A stretch of 64,000 bases of DNA from Clarkia xantiana subsp. parviflora (taxonomy: Eukaryota; Streptophyta; Magnoliopsida; Myrtales; Onagraceae), in assembly GCA_036873135.1 (NCBI GenBank), contig JAPTYO010000008.1, positions 36,712,819-36,776,818 of the forward strand. Reading direction: 5' to 3'. The notes under the pieces are model-generated. The model saw only the letters and a program-made list of their open reading frames with translations. It searched no databases and was not told where the DNA came from. Position numbers and translations under genes: made by a program. Shown here one piece after another: positions 32,347-44,402 of the stretch; the stretch's first letter is position 1, and every line of letters starts with the position of its first letter.

Positions 32347-33459
32347 GCTGTAAAGTTACTTTTCAGTACTCTAGGTTCCAACTTTGCTTTCGCAGTTGTT
32401 GGTACAATGTGTATTTGTTTTGCAACCGAAATGTCACATTATGGTAAGATCTGTCTCATTACCATTTAATAGCTCACGTGGTGTTGTGATAGAAAATATT
32501 GTAGGAACAAAGCTCTACATGAGTGAAAGTCAACATCACATCACCTTTGAAGGTGACGGAAGTTGAGCTAAAGACTCATGTTTCATATTATGTCCTCGAA
32601 GTGCATGTTTTGAAATAATGCTCTGCCAATATTTATCGTTAGAGGCGTATAACTGGATAGTCGTTTGTCATACATATCCTTTTTCATTGCATACTCAATA
32701 TCAGAGGTTCCGTCCACCTTTAAATTGTGCGTTAGGTTTTCACCTTGTGCAACTACTGATTCTTTACGAGACCGTGGTAGCTTTTGAAGCATACTTCTTC
32801 TCGGTTTATGAGGAATCAATGAGAAAAACCCGAAATGGATCTCAAATGCAAGTGAAAATTTATATCAAGAATCAAATCAAAAACACGTTTCGTATTAAAT
32901 TTGTACTTTGAATTGATGTGTTCCATTAATCGAGGAACTCTGCGCGTGAAGCGCGTATCACCAAATTTTACCCGTGGTGAAATCGGTTTGTTTCCAAAAT
33001 TTAATTTAATCGGTTTCGCACATGTTCATCATTACAATTTTTAAATTATTTCATGGAGTACTAACAAATAATTAATATTTAAATCGATCGCTCTCATATT
33101 AGCAATGTATTGAATAGTAACTATAAGATCACGCGACTCGAGGTGTATGATAATAGGAATAAATGATACTCAATTCAAGCATTATTACATTCCCAAAATA
33201 AAAGGTTCCCCCTTTCCGCGAGGAAACCCAAATCCAAGAGTATTCATAACTGAAATGAAAAATAGAAAAGTTCAAGGAAGAAAGGATGGTTTCTATATCC
33301 AATCCTTATTTGTTCTAGGGCATCCTCTCAATATCTACGCTCCTTCCTCTTCTCAGTTCTGTAATTCAAAAAGAGGAAATTGAATTACTCTTGAGAAAAT
33401 AGGAATTTGATGAGAATCTATGACTTTCATCATTAATTCTCGGAACGTACCTTAGGAAG
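32347..33459 (-). other. Eroded integrase/spacer region, no gene seen
   Basis: No coherent frame on either strand. The part near 32930-33060 resembles A2 (21850-21990) and A1 (13200-13450), including the paired GCGCG motif, so this noncoding stretch is a shared family A feature and not unique sequence. Confidence 0.5.
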
Positions 33460-34305
33460 ATTGGTACAGGCAGCAGCTAGGTGGCCTTTCACGTCGCACC
33501 TAAAACACGTTCAAGATTCCTCTGTACGTGATCGCCTTTTCTGCCTGTTCTTACCACCAGATTACTTGGGTTTGAACTTTCTTTATGTGTCTGGACCAAG
33601 AATTTGGTTAGCCTTCTTTTGAAGGTCTTTACCCTTTCTCTTGCGCTTACCCTTTTGCACAGCTAAGGAGGATGACGCAACATGCATCTCAGCTCTAGGC
33701 TTTTCAGCTTTAAGTCAACCCTCTTCCAGCTCGAGATGAGCTCGCCCTTTCTCGAGGGTGTCGAGATGGGTGGCATGGGTAAATTGCATTTTCATGTTGT
33801 TCCAAGAGTCCGGTAAAGAGCGGATGACGCACTAAACTTTCTGTTCCTCAGACAGGGTTTCTCCTGCCTCCTTGAGTTCAGCAAGCATGTTAGACATTTG
33901 TCTAATATGCTCTTGCATCGTATGCTTAAGATTCATCTTATATGAGTCTAAAGTGATGTTTAACGATCGCTTATAGGCTATGGTGTAGACACCGAACCCT
34001 GCTTTTAGACCGTCCCATAGGTCCTTAGCAGACTCAAGGTGATCAAACTCATAGAGTATGTCATCCTCCATCAACGACATCAAGGCGGAACGAATTTCCA
34101 GGTCTTTAGCATTCCATTCGTCATGGAATGCCGTATGTTCATCCGCGAGGTTTCCCTCTGGCCTAACATGCTTTTTGGTTAAGTGGTCCAAACCTTTCAA
34201 TTTAGTAATCACCATATTTTCTCGCTTATTCCAAATTTTATAGTTCTTACCATTCAATCTCACCCCTTTGTTCATTTGGGAGATAACATTGCTAATCGCA
34301 TCCAT
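33460..34305 (-). pseudogene. Copia Gag with zinc knuckle (inverted family A copy)
   Basis: From ATG 34305: MDAISNVISQMNKGVRLNG, then KNYKIWNKRENMVITKLKGL, EWNAKDLEIRSALMSLMEDDILYEFDHLESAKDLWDGLK (the typical UBN2 Gag core) and HIRQMSNMLAELKEAGETLSEEQKV, with a stop at 33832. A Lys-rich segment follows after the break. A CCHC-type knuckle (CFRCDVKGHLAAAC) is readable near 33510. The start matches the truncated Gag at about 57804 in A6 (MAAISNVIAQMN). Confidence 0.82.
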
Positions 34306-34597
34306 ACTAACACATCAATAATCATGCATAAGCAGGGAGACAATAACATTTTGAAAAAAGAATTGCATACATCGGATATATATGAGTAAGAAGGCGACAA
34401 ATAATGATTCCTCAGACATCTAACCAAACAGTCCGCCAGTAAACCGAGGGAAGGGGGTCGTGAAAGAGTTCACATTACCGACATCTTCTTTCTAATAGAT
34501 CAGTCTTTTAAAACAGTTTAATTGCTTTTACCGGAACGGGAGGTTTTTAAAACACCTGTTCTTGGCTTTCCCTAGGTTCTTTTTAAATCTTTTCAGA
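34306..34597 (-). other. 5' leader remnant of the inverted family A copy
   Basis: Reverse complement of the leader at 57530-57800 (CCGGAACGG, AAACAGTTTAATTGC, GATCAGTC). Ends abruptly at about 34597 against plus-strand RT. Confidence 0.65.
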
Positions 34598-35435
34598 TCG
34601 AGCTACCCGGAAATTGTGTCTATCTCAAGAAGCTTATCAACAAACTGTTGAAAGATTCAGATTACAGGATGCCAAACCCGTGGATACGCCGGTGGTATTT
34701 GGGTGCGCACTGTCAAAACGTGACCGCCCCAAGAACCTGGCAGAGCGTGAACAGATGAAGGGTGCAGAGTAATTAAGCATGGTCGATAGTTTGATGTACG
34801 CCATGCAATGCACCCGTCCGGATATCTGTTACGCCATGGGCCTAGTAGCACATTTCCAATCAAATCCTGGTTATCAACATTTAAAGGCTGTAAAATGAAT
34901 AATTCGTTATCTGAAAGGTACTATAGACTACGCACTGTGCTATGGGGGCAAGAAGTTAGAATTGACCGGTTACAGTGACACCGACCATGGTGGCGATCCG
35001 GATGATCGTAAGTCCACCACAGGGGGACTGTTCCTCCTTGCCAATGCCGCCATTTCATGGACGAGCAAGAAGCAAACCTGTGTCGCGCTGTCCACAATGG
35101 AATCGGAATTCGTAGCTCTCTCTAAGAATGCACAAGAAGCGGTCTGGCTCAAAAGGCTTCTAACTGCTCTTCCTTGTGACGATGTCGAGAATAAACCTGT
35201 GAAGGTCTTCTCTGACAGTCAAGCAGCCATTACGGCAGTTAAGAATCTGAAGTACCATAGTAGAACCAAACACATTGATGTGAAATATTTATATGTTAAA
35301 TATATGGTAGAAGACAATATAATCACTATGGAATACTTGTCTACTGATAATATGATTGCGGACCCATTAACTAAACCACTACGCAGGGAGATATTCGAAA
35401 AGCACGTAAAACTGCTTGGATTGCGTAGGGTTTAG
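34598..35435 (+). pseudogene. Copia RT end and RNase H (A3)
   Basis: Starts in the region after KIARDRAARKLCLS, with a frame problem at 34640. Then come KPVDTP-like, MYAMQCTRPDICYAMGLVAHFQS, a stop near 34896, and from 34962 an open 157-residue frame: [87 protein letters not shown]. This is a nearly complete RNase H domain and the best preserved one in family A here. Confidence 0.88.
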
Positions 35436-36569
35436 AAATGGCATGTATCTGTGATAACATTTTGATATTAGAAAGTTACATTTTGTAAGCGAAAGAAATG
35501 CAACTGATTTTATGATTAATCGACGTCATAATGTTTTTTATTACATCAGATTTACGGTCTATAAACTAAGTCGTAGGAGGATGCAATCCTCTGCCAAACT
35601 ATGTCGAATGTGGGCATTACCTAGTCACACAGGTACGGTAGTCTTGCGGTGGAGGGAGGCCTCTACCAAGTAAAGCTGGCTATGAGTCAGGGGGATAAAC
35701 CTGATTAAGAAATACGATTATCTAGTTTTGAAGTAACTCGAAACGATCTTCGTTTCGCATATCGCCGTGATGAACTTCGTTCGTCATTAAACCGCATTGT
35801 GGGCCAGATGAGAATCTGTGATAGCATGATTGACATATCCCTTTCTTGTCAACCCAAAAGGTTCAGGTATGCTATCAACGCGTGCTTCATACTACGCGTG
35901 CCACGTTCGACCACGGGGTCACAGCTCGGTTGTGCTAGGAAGGAATCCTCGTGATTCTGGCGAGCGAAAACTTCTTCACCTCGAGTGTTTGATTGATCCC
36001 AGAAGCCTTATGAAGAGGCACCTAAAGTATCGTCACAGACTCAGAACTCATATCTTAGGTCAGGCTCAGTGTTCGCATCCCGGCGTACGAGCGTAGTGCT
36101 AAACAAAAAGCCCCAGAGACCACGTCTTTGGAAACCGGTTGGGTTTGACTAAGGATATGAGCGATGAGGATGGTCAAGTTCACCTGTAATTCACCAACTC
36201 TTGTATTCACTAGGTGGCCACCAACCGGATATTAGGTGAAGGTTGTGAATACTTGTACGGATGCCTTGGAGAAGTGTTCCTATGTGGAAACTAGGCAGAA
36301 GGAGAATTATCATTTGACCTAGGATACAGTGCGGTACTATATAAATGTTGTTTATAACAGGTTGATTAGAGAGAAGGGAATCAATGTTCCGCGGGCGCTA
36401 CAATACTCCTAACAGATGAGTAGCACGATACCCGTCGTATCCTCTGGTCGCACGGAAAACCTTGTATGAACTGTTCGGAAGCAAGGACTGGATCGAAGGA
36501 GTGAAATGTTGATGCAGATTTGGACGACAATACATTAACAGGCACCCTCCCATTCCGGTGACTGGGAGC
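35436..36569 (+). other. 3' noncoding region and polypurine tract (A3)
   Basis: No gene. Family A 3' region of about 1.1 kb with GATAGCAT (about 35821) and ATGCTATC (about 35870) arms. Ends with CCGGTGACTGGGAGC, the polypurine tract. Confidence 0.75.
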
Positions 36570-37174
36570 TGTAAGCATATGGTGATGGGCGCCGTAAATG
36601 GAAGTCCATTATATGTATATGTTACCTAAGTTAATTGGGTAAATGTCAAATTAGGGGATTGGGACAGACCTCAATCCCAATTGACATGAGAGGCCCAAAA
36701 TTGGGCCTCCCTATGCATGTGGCCGGCCGAAACTTATAGTGAGGGTAAAGTGGACTTTTGTCCACTTTACTCCTCCTATATATATATATATATGGTGTTA
36801 AGGGATTTTTAGGGTTAATTACTATTTCCTCATTAGAGTGTTTTAGAGAGAAAACCCCTCCACCCCACACAAGGGTTTCGGCCGAACCACTCCCCACCAA
36901 AGGGTGTGCCAATTTGCTTTCGCAAACACTCCAGAGATCTGTCCCCTGCCAAGAATCGATCAGAGGCTTTGTTGTGGAGAACATACCACGTAGGGCTTCC
37001 TTAACCAGAACCTCTACGGGTGCCGACCGGAGGATCGTGAACTCCCTGCCGGAAGGATCTTGGGACTACGGACATCGATTGAGGTATGTGCGAATCTTCC
37101 GCTGCGTAATTTCGATTACTAGCATGTACCATGATTTAGTATCCGTAGTGATTACTCTTCGTAATTTAACAACA
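36570..37174 (+). repeat. Family A LTR (L3)
   Basis: Starts TGTAAGCATATGG and ends GTAATTTAACAACA. It contains GGCCGGCC and a (TA)n stretch with TATATATATGG near 36780, serving as TATA region. It is followed directly by family A interior sequence (TAATGTTAGATTTC), with no primer-binding site. Confidence 0.82.
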
Positions 37175-37429
37175 TAATGTTAGATTTCAACAACGAACGT
37201 TCCCTATGGGATGAAAAGCATTTGGCTCTCATCAATGTAGAACTGTGTTCCAACAAAATCGGTCAAACACGTTGCCATAAAAGCTAAAAGGAGCGATAAC
37301 GAATTAAATCTTATCATCATGCGACATTAATTTGCGCATTAAACAAGTATTCGAACCGAGAGTATAATAACTACTCTTAAAGGATACATGTTTTAATTAG
37401 CTTGTGATAATAGTGTCGTGGTCGAACTT

Positions 37430-37890
37430 GAGACGTTACATTCCTTAAGGAAGAATTTCTAACGCTTGGTGAAATGAAAATAGACGAAGTCTTGATCGAA
37501 TTGGAGCAGGATAACGATGATGGTCAGGTCCCACTTACTTCGAGTGGGAGATTTGAGGCAGCAACGTAAGTGAATGAAATGGTAAACGAAGACGGAGACA
37601 TTTTCATAGTAAATCCAGTGGGAGGAGCCAGTCCTACCACACAAATCACTATTGTTGCGGGGGTGAATCAAGTTGAACCTGATAATCATGTAGCCGGACC
37701 GCTGGATGAAAATCCATAATGCCACAACTACCCATTGTTCCCAGTGGGAGTTGATCAACCAACTTGGTTCCAGGACCTAGTGATCAAAGAATTAATCTCG
37801 GAGTTAGAATCCCGAGACCGAGATGTCGTCCAATAAAATTTGTAGGTCAAGGTTCTAGCACTGCCCTTGTTCCCAGTGGGAGTGATGCCT
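37430..37890 (+). pseudogene. Integrase-RT linker remnant (A4)
   Basis: A frame from about 37483 reads DEVLIELEQDNDDGQVPLTSSGRFEAAT, a stop, then IFIVNPVGGASPTT. An Arg-containing ESRDRD segment remains near the end. It then jumps into RT at about 37893, losing the RT N-terminus. Confidence 0.7.
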
Positions 37891-37892
37891 CG

Positions 37893-39064
37893 ATCTAGAG
37901 CTGCACCAAATGGATGTTAAGGCCGCATTCCTCCACGGAAACCTAGAGGAAGAGATCTATATGGAGAAACCGGGGGGTATCATTACTCCTGGTAACGAAC
38001 GTAAAGTTTGTAAACTCCAATGATCCATTTACGGTCTTAAACAATCGTCTTGGCAAGTGTACCGCAGATTCCACGAGGAAATCGTTGGAAATGGATTCGT
38101 GAAACTTCATGAGGATCCGTACGTGTATACAAAGACCTCTGGGTCTAAGTACGTCATCTTAACTTTATACGTGGATGACATACTCATTGCTGTGAACAAT
38201 GTGAGTTTCATGCATGAATCAATGTCCTGGTTGGCATCTGTATTTAAGATGAAAGACATGGGAGAGGCTACGTACATCTTGGGTATTAAGATTGCTAGAG
38301 ATCGTGCCGCCCGGAGATTATGTCTATCTCAGGAAGCCTACATCAACAAACTGTTAAAAAGGTTTAGATTACAAGATACCAAACCTGTGGAAACGCCGGA
38401 GGTATTCGGGTGCGCTTTGTCAAAGCGCGATGACCCGAAGAACCAGCAAGAGCGTGAACAGATGAGGAGAGCAGAGTATTTAAGCATGGTCGGAAGTCTC
38501 ATGTACGCGATGCTTTGCACTCGTCCGGACATCTGTTACGTTGTGGGTCTAGTAGCAAGATTGCAATCAGACCCTAGCTATCAACATGTAAAAGCTGTAA
38601 AGCGGATCATGTGATATCTGAAAGGTACTGCCGACTACGTACTGTGCTATGAGGGCTGGAAGTTAGAATTGACCGGATTCAGTGACGCTGACCATGGTGG
38701 CGATCCAGACGATCGTAAGTCCACCACAGGAGGAGTGTTTCTCCTTGCTGATGCCGCCATTTCATGGACGAGCAAGAAGCAATTTTGTGTCGCGCTGTCT
38801 ACAATGGAATCAGAATTCGTTGCTCTCTCCAAAAAATGCACAGGAAGTGGTCTGGCTGAAAAGGCTTCTAACTGCGCTGCTTGGTGGCGATGTCGGGAGT
38901 AAACCTGTGAAGGTGTTCTCTGATAGTTAAGCAACCATTGCGGCAGTAAAGAATCCAAAGTACCATAGTAGGACTAAACACATTGATGTGAAACATAATT
39001 ATGCTAAACCATTACACAATTAGACATTTGAAAAGCATGTTAAACTGTTGGATTGCATAGGGTT
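37893..39064 (+). pseudogene. Copia RT and partial RNase H (A4)
   Basis: RT starts in the [18 protein letters not shown] region in broken frame. It is then open at 38057-38614: YRRFHEEIVGNGFVKLHEDP, YVILTLYVDDILIAVNN (YVDD intact), EMKDMGEATYILGIKIARDRAARRLCLSQ, and a LMYAMLCTRPDICYVVGL-like segment. A stop follows at 38612. RNase H begins TGFSDADHGGDPDDRKSTTGG at 38669, frameshifts near 38835, has a stop near 38930, and then jumps from about 38998 to the last residues of pol (about 39064). A deletion has removed the C-terminal third of RNase H. Confidence 0.88.
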
Positions 39065-40191
39065 TAAAAGTGGACGTATATCTGTGATAACATTTTGATA
39101 ATTGAAAGTTACATTTTTGATAAATGAGAGAATTTCAATTCGAGTTTATGATTCATCGACGTCATAATGTTTGATTACATCGGATTTTGCGGTCTATAAT
39201 CTGAGTCGTAAGATGACGGAATCCTCTTCATAAATTATGTCGGATGTGGGCCTTGCCTTGTTACACGGGCACGGTCGTCTTGTAGGAGAGGGGGACCTCT
39301 GCCGCAGCAAGACTGGCTAAGATCCAGTTGGATGAACTTTGTTATGCAAAACGATCATTTGCTTTCAGAGTAACACGACATGATCATCGTTTTGCACTTC
39401 GCCGGTGATGAACTATGTTCGTCATTAACCACATTCTGGGTCATATGAAGATCTGCGATAGCATCATTAACATATCCCACGTCTGACGTTGTTCGGGTAT
39501 GCTATCGACGTGTGCTTCATACTACGCGTGCCATGTTCGACCACGGGGTCATGTTCGGTTGTGCTAGGTAGAATCCTCGAGATTCGGATGGGCGCAAATT
39601 TCTTCACCTCGAGCATGTGATTGATCTCGGGAACCTTATGAAGAGGCGCCCGAAGTATCCTCATGGACTCAGAACTCATACCTAAGGTCAGGCTCAATGT
39701 TCGCTTCCCGGCGTATGAGCGCAGTGCTGAAGTAAAAGGCCAAGTTACCACGTCTTTGGAAACTGGTTGAGTTTAACTAAGGGTATGAGAGATGGGGATG
39801 GTCAAGTTCACTTGTAATTCCTCGAATCTTGTATTCACTGGGTGGCAACCAACCGGATATTAGTTAAAGGTTGTGAATACTTGTACGGATGCCTTGGAGA
39901 AGTATTCCTATGTGGAAACTGGGCAATTGGAGAATTAACAGTTGACCTAGGATACAGCGCGATACAATTTGATGTTTTTAACAGGTTGATTTGAGATAAG
40001 GAATCAACGTTCTGCAGGCGCTACAACACTCCTAAGAGATGAGTAGCACGATGCCCGTCGTATCCTCCGGTCGCACGGCAAACCTCGTATGAAATATTCG
40101 GAAGCAGGGGCAAGATCAGAAGAGTGAAACGCTGATGCGATTTGGACAACAATACATTAACAGGCACCCTCCCATTCAGGCGAGTGGGAGT
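39065..40191 (+). other. 3' noncoding region and polypurine tract (A4)
   Basis: No gene. Contains the CGATAGCAT (39458) and ATGCTATCG (39498) arms, and ends GGCGAGTGGGAGT before the LTR. Confidence 0.75.
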
Positions 40192-40786
40192 TGTTAGCAT
40201 ATGGTGATTGGGTGCCGTAAATGGAAGCCCATTAATATGTACATGTTACCTAAGAAATTGGGTAAATGTCACATTAGGGAAATTGGGCTTGACCCAAATC
40301 CCAATTGACATGAGAGGCCCAAAATTGGGCCTCCCTTATACATTATAGGCCCGCGAACTAGGAGAGGGGTAAAGTGGACTTTTGTCCACTTTACTCCTAA
40401 AAATAAGGGGCGTTAGGGTTTTTAATTGGGTAATTCAAAATTCCTCCTAAATGGTTATTTGAGAGAAAAACCCTTCCCCCCTTTGAGACAAGTTTCGGCC
40501 GAACCCACCAAGACACCAAGGGTGTGCCAATTTGCTTCGAGCAAACACTCCGGAGATCTGTCCCTGCCAAGAATCGATCAGAGGCTTTGCTGTGGAGCTT
40601 ATACCGCGTAGGGATTCCTTAACAAGAGCCTCTACGTGTTCCGTCTGGTGGATCGAGAACTCCCTCAGCAAGATCTTTGGACTACATAAAAGGTTTAAGG
40701 TATGTGCACATCTTCCGCTGCGTAATTCTGATTACAAGCATGTACCTTTTTTATGTTTCCGTAGTATCTAGCCCCGTAATCCAACA
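40192..40786 (+). repeat. Family A LTR (L4)
   Basis: Starts TGTTAGCATATGG and ends CCCGTAATCCAACA. Followed immediately by the start of RT of copy A5 (CCAGTAACGGTG), again with no primer site. Confidence 0.85.
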
Positions 40787-42284
40787 CCAGTAACGGTGAA
40801 ACAAGCGTTGGAAAGACCTCAAACGAAGGAATGAAGGAAAGCAATGGGGGAAGAGATTGCCTTTATGAAAGCCAAATCGGTGTGGTCGTTAATTGATTTG
40901 CCTGCTAAATGCAGAGCAATAGGGGCTAAGCGGGTTCATAAATTGAAACTCACTGCTGATGGAAACGTTGAGCGTTACAAAGCTCGATTAATCATGAAAG
41001 GTTATACCCAACTTCACAGAGTGGACTTTGATGAGACGTACTCACCGACTGTGGGTTACACCACAGTCCGGGCCATCTTGGCCTTGGTTGCTAGCCTCGT
41101 TTTGGAGCTACACCAAATGGATGTTAAGATCACATTCTTCCACGGACGTAAATTTTGTAAACTCTAAAGATCGATATATGGTCTTAAACAATCATATCGG
41201 CAATGGTACCGCAGGTTCCACGATGAAATCGTTGACAACTGATTCGTGAATCTTCACGAGGATCCCTGCGTGTACACCAAGACCTATGGGTCAAAGTACG
41301 TCATCTTGACATTATACGTCGATGACATACTAATTTCCGTGAATAATGTGAGTTACATGAATAAATCAAAGTCCTGGCTGGCATCTGTGTTTGAGATGAA
41401 AGACATGGGAGAAGCCACGTACATCGTAGGCATTAATATTGCTAGGGATCGGGCTGCTCGGAAACTGTGTCTTTCCTAACAAGCCTATATCATCAAATTG
41501 TTGAAAAGATTTAATCTCCAAGATGCCAAACCTGTGGACACACCGGTAGTGTTTGGGTGCGCATTGTCGAAGCGTGAGGGCCCAAAAGACCAAGCGGAGC
41601 GTGAACAGATGAAGAGTGCACAATACATCAGTATAGTTGGTAGTCTGATGTACGCCATGCAATGCACTCGTCCTGATATCTGTTACGCTGTGGGCTTAGT
41701 AGCGTGTTTCCAATCAGGCCCTGGATATCAACATTTACGAGCCGTGAAACGAACTATTCGATACCTGAAAGGTACTGCCGACTACGGACTGTGCTATGAG
41801 GGTAATAGGATGTAATTTTATGGGTTCAGTGACAACGACCATGGTGGCAATCTGGATGATCGTAAATCCACCTCAAGAGGAGTATTTCTCCTTATTAATG
41901 CCGCCATTTCATGGATGAGCAAGAAGCAATCCTGTGTCGCGCTATCCACGATGGAATCCGAATTCGTGGCCCTCTCTAAGAATGCACATGAGGTTGTCTG
42001 GCTTAAACGAATTTTAACTTCCTTGCTTGACATCGAGGACGGGAGTAAACCGGTGAGGATTTACTCTGACAGTCAAGCAGCGATAGCGGCAGTTAAGAAT
42101 CTGAAGTACCATTGTAGGACGAAACACATTGATGTGAAATATAATTATACGAAGAGTGTGGTTGAGGAAAAATTGATCTCATTAGAATACTTATCCTCTG
42201 AGAATATACAGATCCATTAACTAAACCACTACGCAGGGATGTTTTCGAAAAGCATGTCAAAATGCTTGGACTGCGTAGGGTTTA
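40787..42284 (+). pseudogene. Copia RT and RNase H (A5)
   Basis: The most complete RT of family A here. It has SVWSLIDLPAKCRAIGAKRVHK, YKARLIMKGYTQLHRVDFDETYSP, HQMDVKITFFHG, a deletion of the EEEIYMEQPEGF segment, a stop at 41165, SIYGLKQSYRQWYRRFHDE, VILTLYVDDILISVNN (YVDD intact), DMGEATYIVGINIARDRAARKLCLS and a stop at 41477. From 41498 it reads KPVDTPVVFGCALSKREG and MYAMQCTRPDICYAVGLVACFQ. RNase H has a stop at 41813, then [36 protein letters not shown] and HIDVKYNY, with a frameshift near 42208 before the final LGLRRV. Confidence 0.9.
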
Positions 42285-43377
42285 GGAGGATAGTATTGTG
42301 TCAAACAACATTTTGAGTTTTTCAAAATTATCCAATTTGAACGGGTGAATTGAAATTTGAGTTTATGATCTTACGACGTCATAAGGATTGAATTACATCG
42401 TATTTTACGGTTTATAAACTAGTTGTTGGAGGGTAAAACCTCCCAATAAAATATGTCGAATGTGGGCCCAGCCTCGTCACACAGGCTCGTTCGTCTTGAA
42501 GGAGGAGGCACATCCACCATGTCAAGACCGGCTAAGAACCACGGTGTTTTCGAAAAACCTGGTTAAGCAAAACGATCATTTGGTTTCGGGGTAAAACGAC
42601 ATGATCTTGTTTTGCATATCGCCGTGATGAACTCAATTCATCGGAAACCACATTCTGGGCCAGATGAGAATCCGCGATAGCGTATGACATTCCCACTCAA
42701 GAATACTGAGGTTATGCTATTGACGCGCACTTCATACTGCGCGTTTCAACCACGGGATCTGACTCGGTTGTGCTAGATGGAATCCTCGCGATCCATACGG
42801 GCACAAACTTTTTTACGTTGAGAGTGTGACTGATCCCGGGTGCTAATGAAGGAGCACCCAAAGTATCCTCACGGACTCAGAATTCATATCTAAGGTCAAA
42901 CTCAATGGTCGCTTCTAGGCGTATGAACGCAGTGCCAAACAAAACAGCCCAGTGACCACGTTTTGGAAACCGGTTGAGTTTGACTAAGGGTATGAACTAT
43001 GGGAATGGTCAAGTTCACCTGCAATTCTCCGACTCTTGTATTCACTAGGTGGCCACCAACCAGATATTAGTTGAAGGTTGTGAATACTTGTGCTGATGCC
43101 TTGGAGAAGTTTTCCTATGTGGAAACTAGGCAATTGGAGAATCACGGTTGAGCAAGGATACAAAGCGGCACAGATATGTATACAGGTTGAGGAATCAACG
43201 TTCCGTGGACGCTACAACACTCTTAACCGATGAGTAGAACGATGTCTGTTGTGTCGCCGGTCGCACGGCAAACCTCGTATGAACTATTCTGAAGCAATGA
43301 ATGGATCGAAGACTAAATGTGGATGTGTTGGTCGACAACATATTAACAGGAACCCTCCGATTCCGGCGAGTGGGGTC
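42285..43377 (+). other. 3' noncoding region and polypurine tract (A5)
   Basis: No gene. Family A 3' region. The GATAGC/GCTAT arms (42676 and 42715) are weaker here. Ends GGCGAGTGGGGTC before the LTR. Confidence 0.7.
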
Positions 43378-43958
43378 TGTTGGCATTTGGTGAATGGACC
43401 TTTTAATATAAGCCCAACAGTTAAGGTTAATGTAACATTAGAGATTTTGGGCTAGGCCAAAAATCCCATTTGACATGAGAGGCCCAAAATTGGGCCTCCC
43501 CTAGCCCACATAGTGGCCGGCCGAAACTCCTAGTTAAGGAGGTGGGATTTATCCCACCTCCTAGTTAAATAGGGAGTGTGAGGGATTAATTAGAAGCTAA
43601 TTCACTCATTCTCCTAAGTGTTGAGATTAAAGAAATCCCTCCTCCCTAGCTCTAAAGTTTCGGCCGAACCTCCTAAGGTGTAGGTGCCAAATTTCTTTGA
43701 GCAATTTACCCCAAGATTCTTCCCTGCCAAGAATCGACAAGACGTTTTGCTGTAGAGACCATTCCGTGTAGGCGATTCTTTCACAAGAATCCTTACAGGA
43801 GCCGACCGGCGACTGGAACTCCCCTTTTAAGATCTTGGAGTCTTGGGACTGCAGAAACCGCGACAACTGGTATGTGCCCCTTTCCGTTGCGTAATTAGAT
43901 TACCTATAATGTACACGTGTTTATGTTTCTGTAGTATTTATCCCCTCGAAATCCAACA
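43378..43958 (+). repeat. Family A LTR (L5a)
   Basis: Starts TGTTGGCATTTGG and ends GAAATCCAACA. Contains GGCCGGCC near 43516. Confidence 0.83.
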
Positions 43959-44220
43959 AGTTGGTGCTGAATTACTTCAAGTAATTCACCCCGAAGATCC
44001 ATCCAGCAACCGGATTGAAATAGGCTATGTTGTGGAGACCATTGCCTTCAGATTTCCTCCTTAACAAGAGTCAAACGAAGGACACCGTCTGGCATTCCGT
44101 GAACTACCATTGACATCTTGGGCTATGGATTGCGATATAGGTATGTGCACCATTTTCGATGCGTATTAGTTACCTAGTATGTATCTAGTTTGATCCGTAT
44201 TAATTCTCCCTAAACCAACA
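43959..44220 (+). repeat. Second, partial family A LTR (L5b)
   Basis: The 3' half of another family A LTR (GTGCTGAATT...CCCCGAAG, TTGTGGAGACCATT, GGTATGTGCACC, ending TAAACCAACA) directly follows L5a. This is the same arrangement as L1a/L1b. Confidence 0.78.
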
Positions 44221-44257
44221 ATTAATCCTTATATTTAATGAACAAGCCCAATAGGGC
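44221..44257 (-). repeat. Family A LTR fragment interrupted by element D (left piece)
   Basis: On the minus strand GCCCTATTGGGCTTG...TAAATATAAGG resembles the first 100 bp of a family A LTR. It becomes continuous with 54774-54909 when element D and one AGGGC are removed. Confidence 0.6.
44253..44257 (+). repeat. Target site duplication of gypsy element D, left
   Basis: AGGGC, repeated at 54769-54773. Confidence 0.92.
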
Positions 44258-44402
44258 TGATGGATATACGCCCAATTTGAACCCGTTGACTTCCGAACCG
44301 TTGTATTTTTATCGTCACATTTATGATTGCAAATCGAAACTTCAACCCGGACACTTCGCGAGAACATCGACGGCTCGGACGGGGCCGAAGTGCCCGTCCG
44401 GC

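Larger units (their letters stand above)
22960..34597 (-). mobile_element. Family A Copia, inverted copy, interrupted by Copia B
   Basis: On the minus strand it has a leader remnant (34597-34306), Gag with zinc knuckle (34305 to about 33460), decayed integrase region, linker (32346-31798), RT and RNase H (about 31690-30395), 3' noncoding region (30394-29568 and 23826-23548) and LTR L2. Copia B inserted in the 3' noncoding region. This is the most complete family A copy in the window, but every domain carries stops or frameshifts. The 5' LTR is absent: at 34598 it joins a plus-strand family A copy directly. Confidence 0.8.
34598..37174 (+). mobile_element. Family A Copia, copy A3 (pol 3' end to LTR)
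   Basis: Begins mid-RT at the head-to-head junction and continues through RNase H, the 3' noncoding region and LTR L3. Everything upstream of RT is missing. Confidence 0.8.
37175..40786 (+). mobile_element. Family A Copia, copy A4 (interior to LTR)
   Basis: Starts in the decayed interior (equivalent to 13785 in A1). It holds the linker remnant, RT with an internal deletion, a truncated RNase H, the 3' noncoding region and LTR L4. Confidence 0.8.
40787..43958 (+). mobile_element. Family A Copia, copy A5 (RT to LTR)
   Basis: Begins at the very start of RT and runs through RNase H, the 3' noncoding region and LTR L5a. Gag, protease, integrase and leader are absent. Confidence 0.8.
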
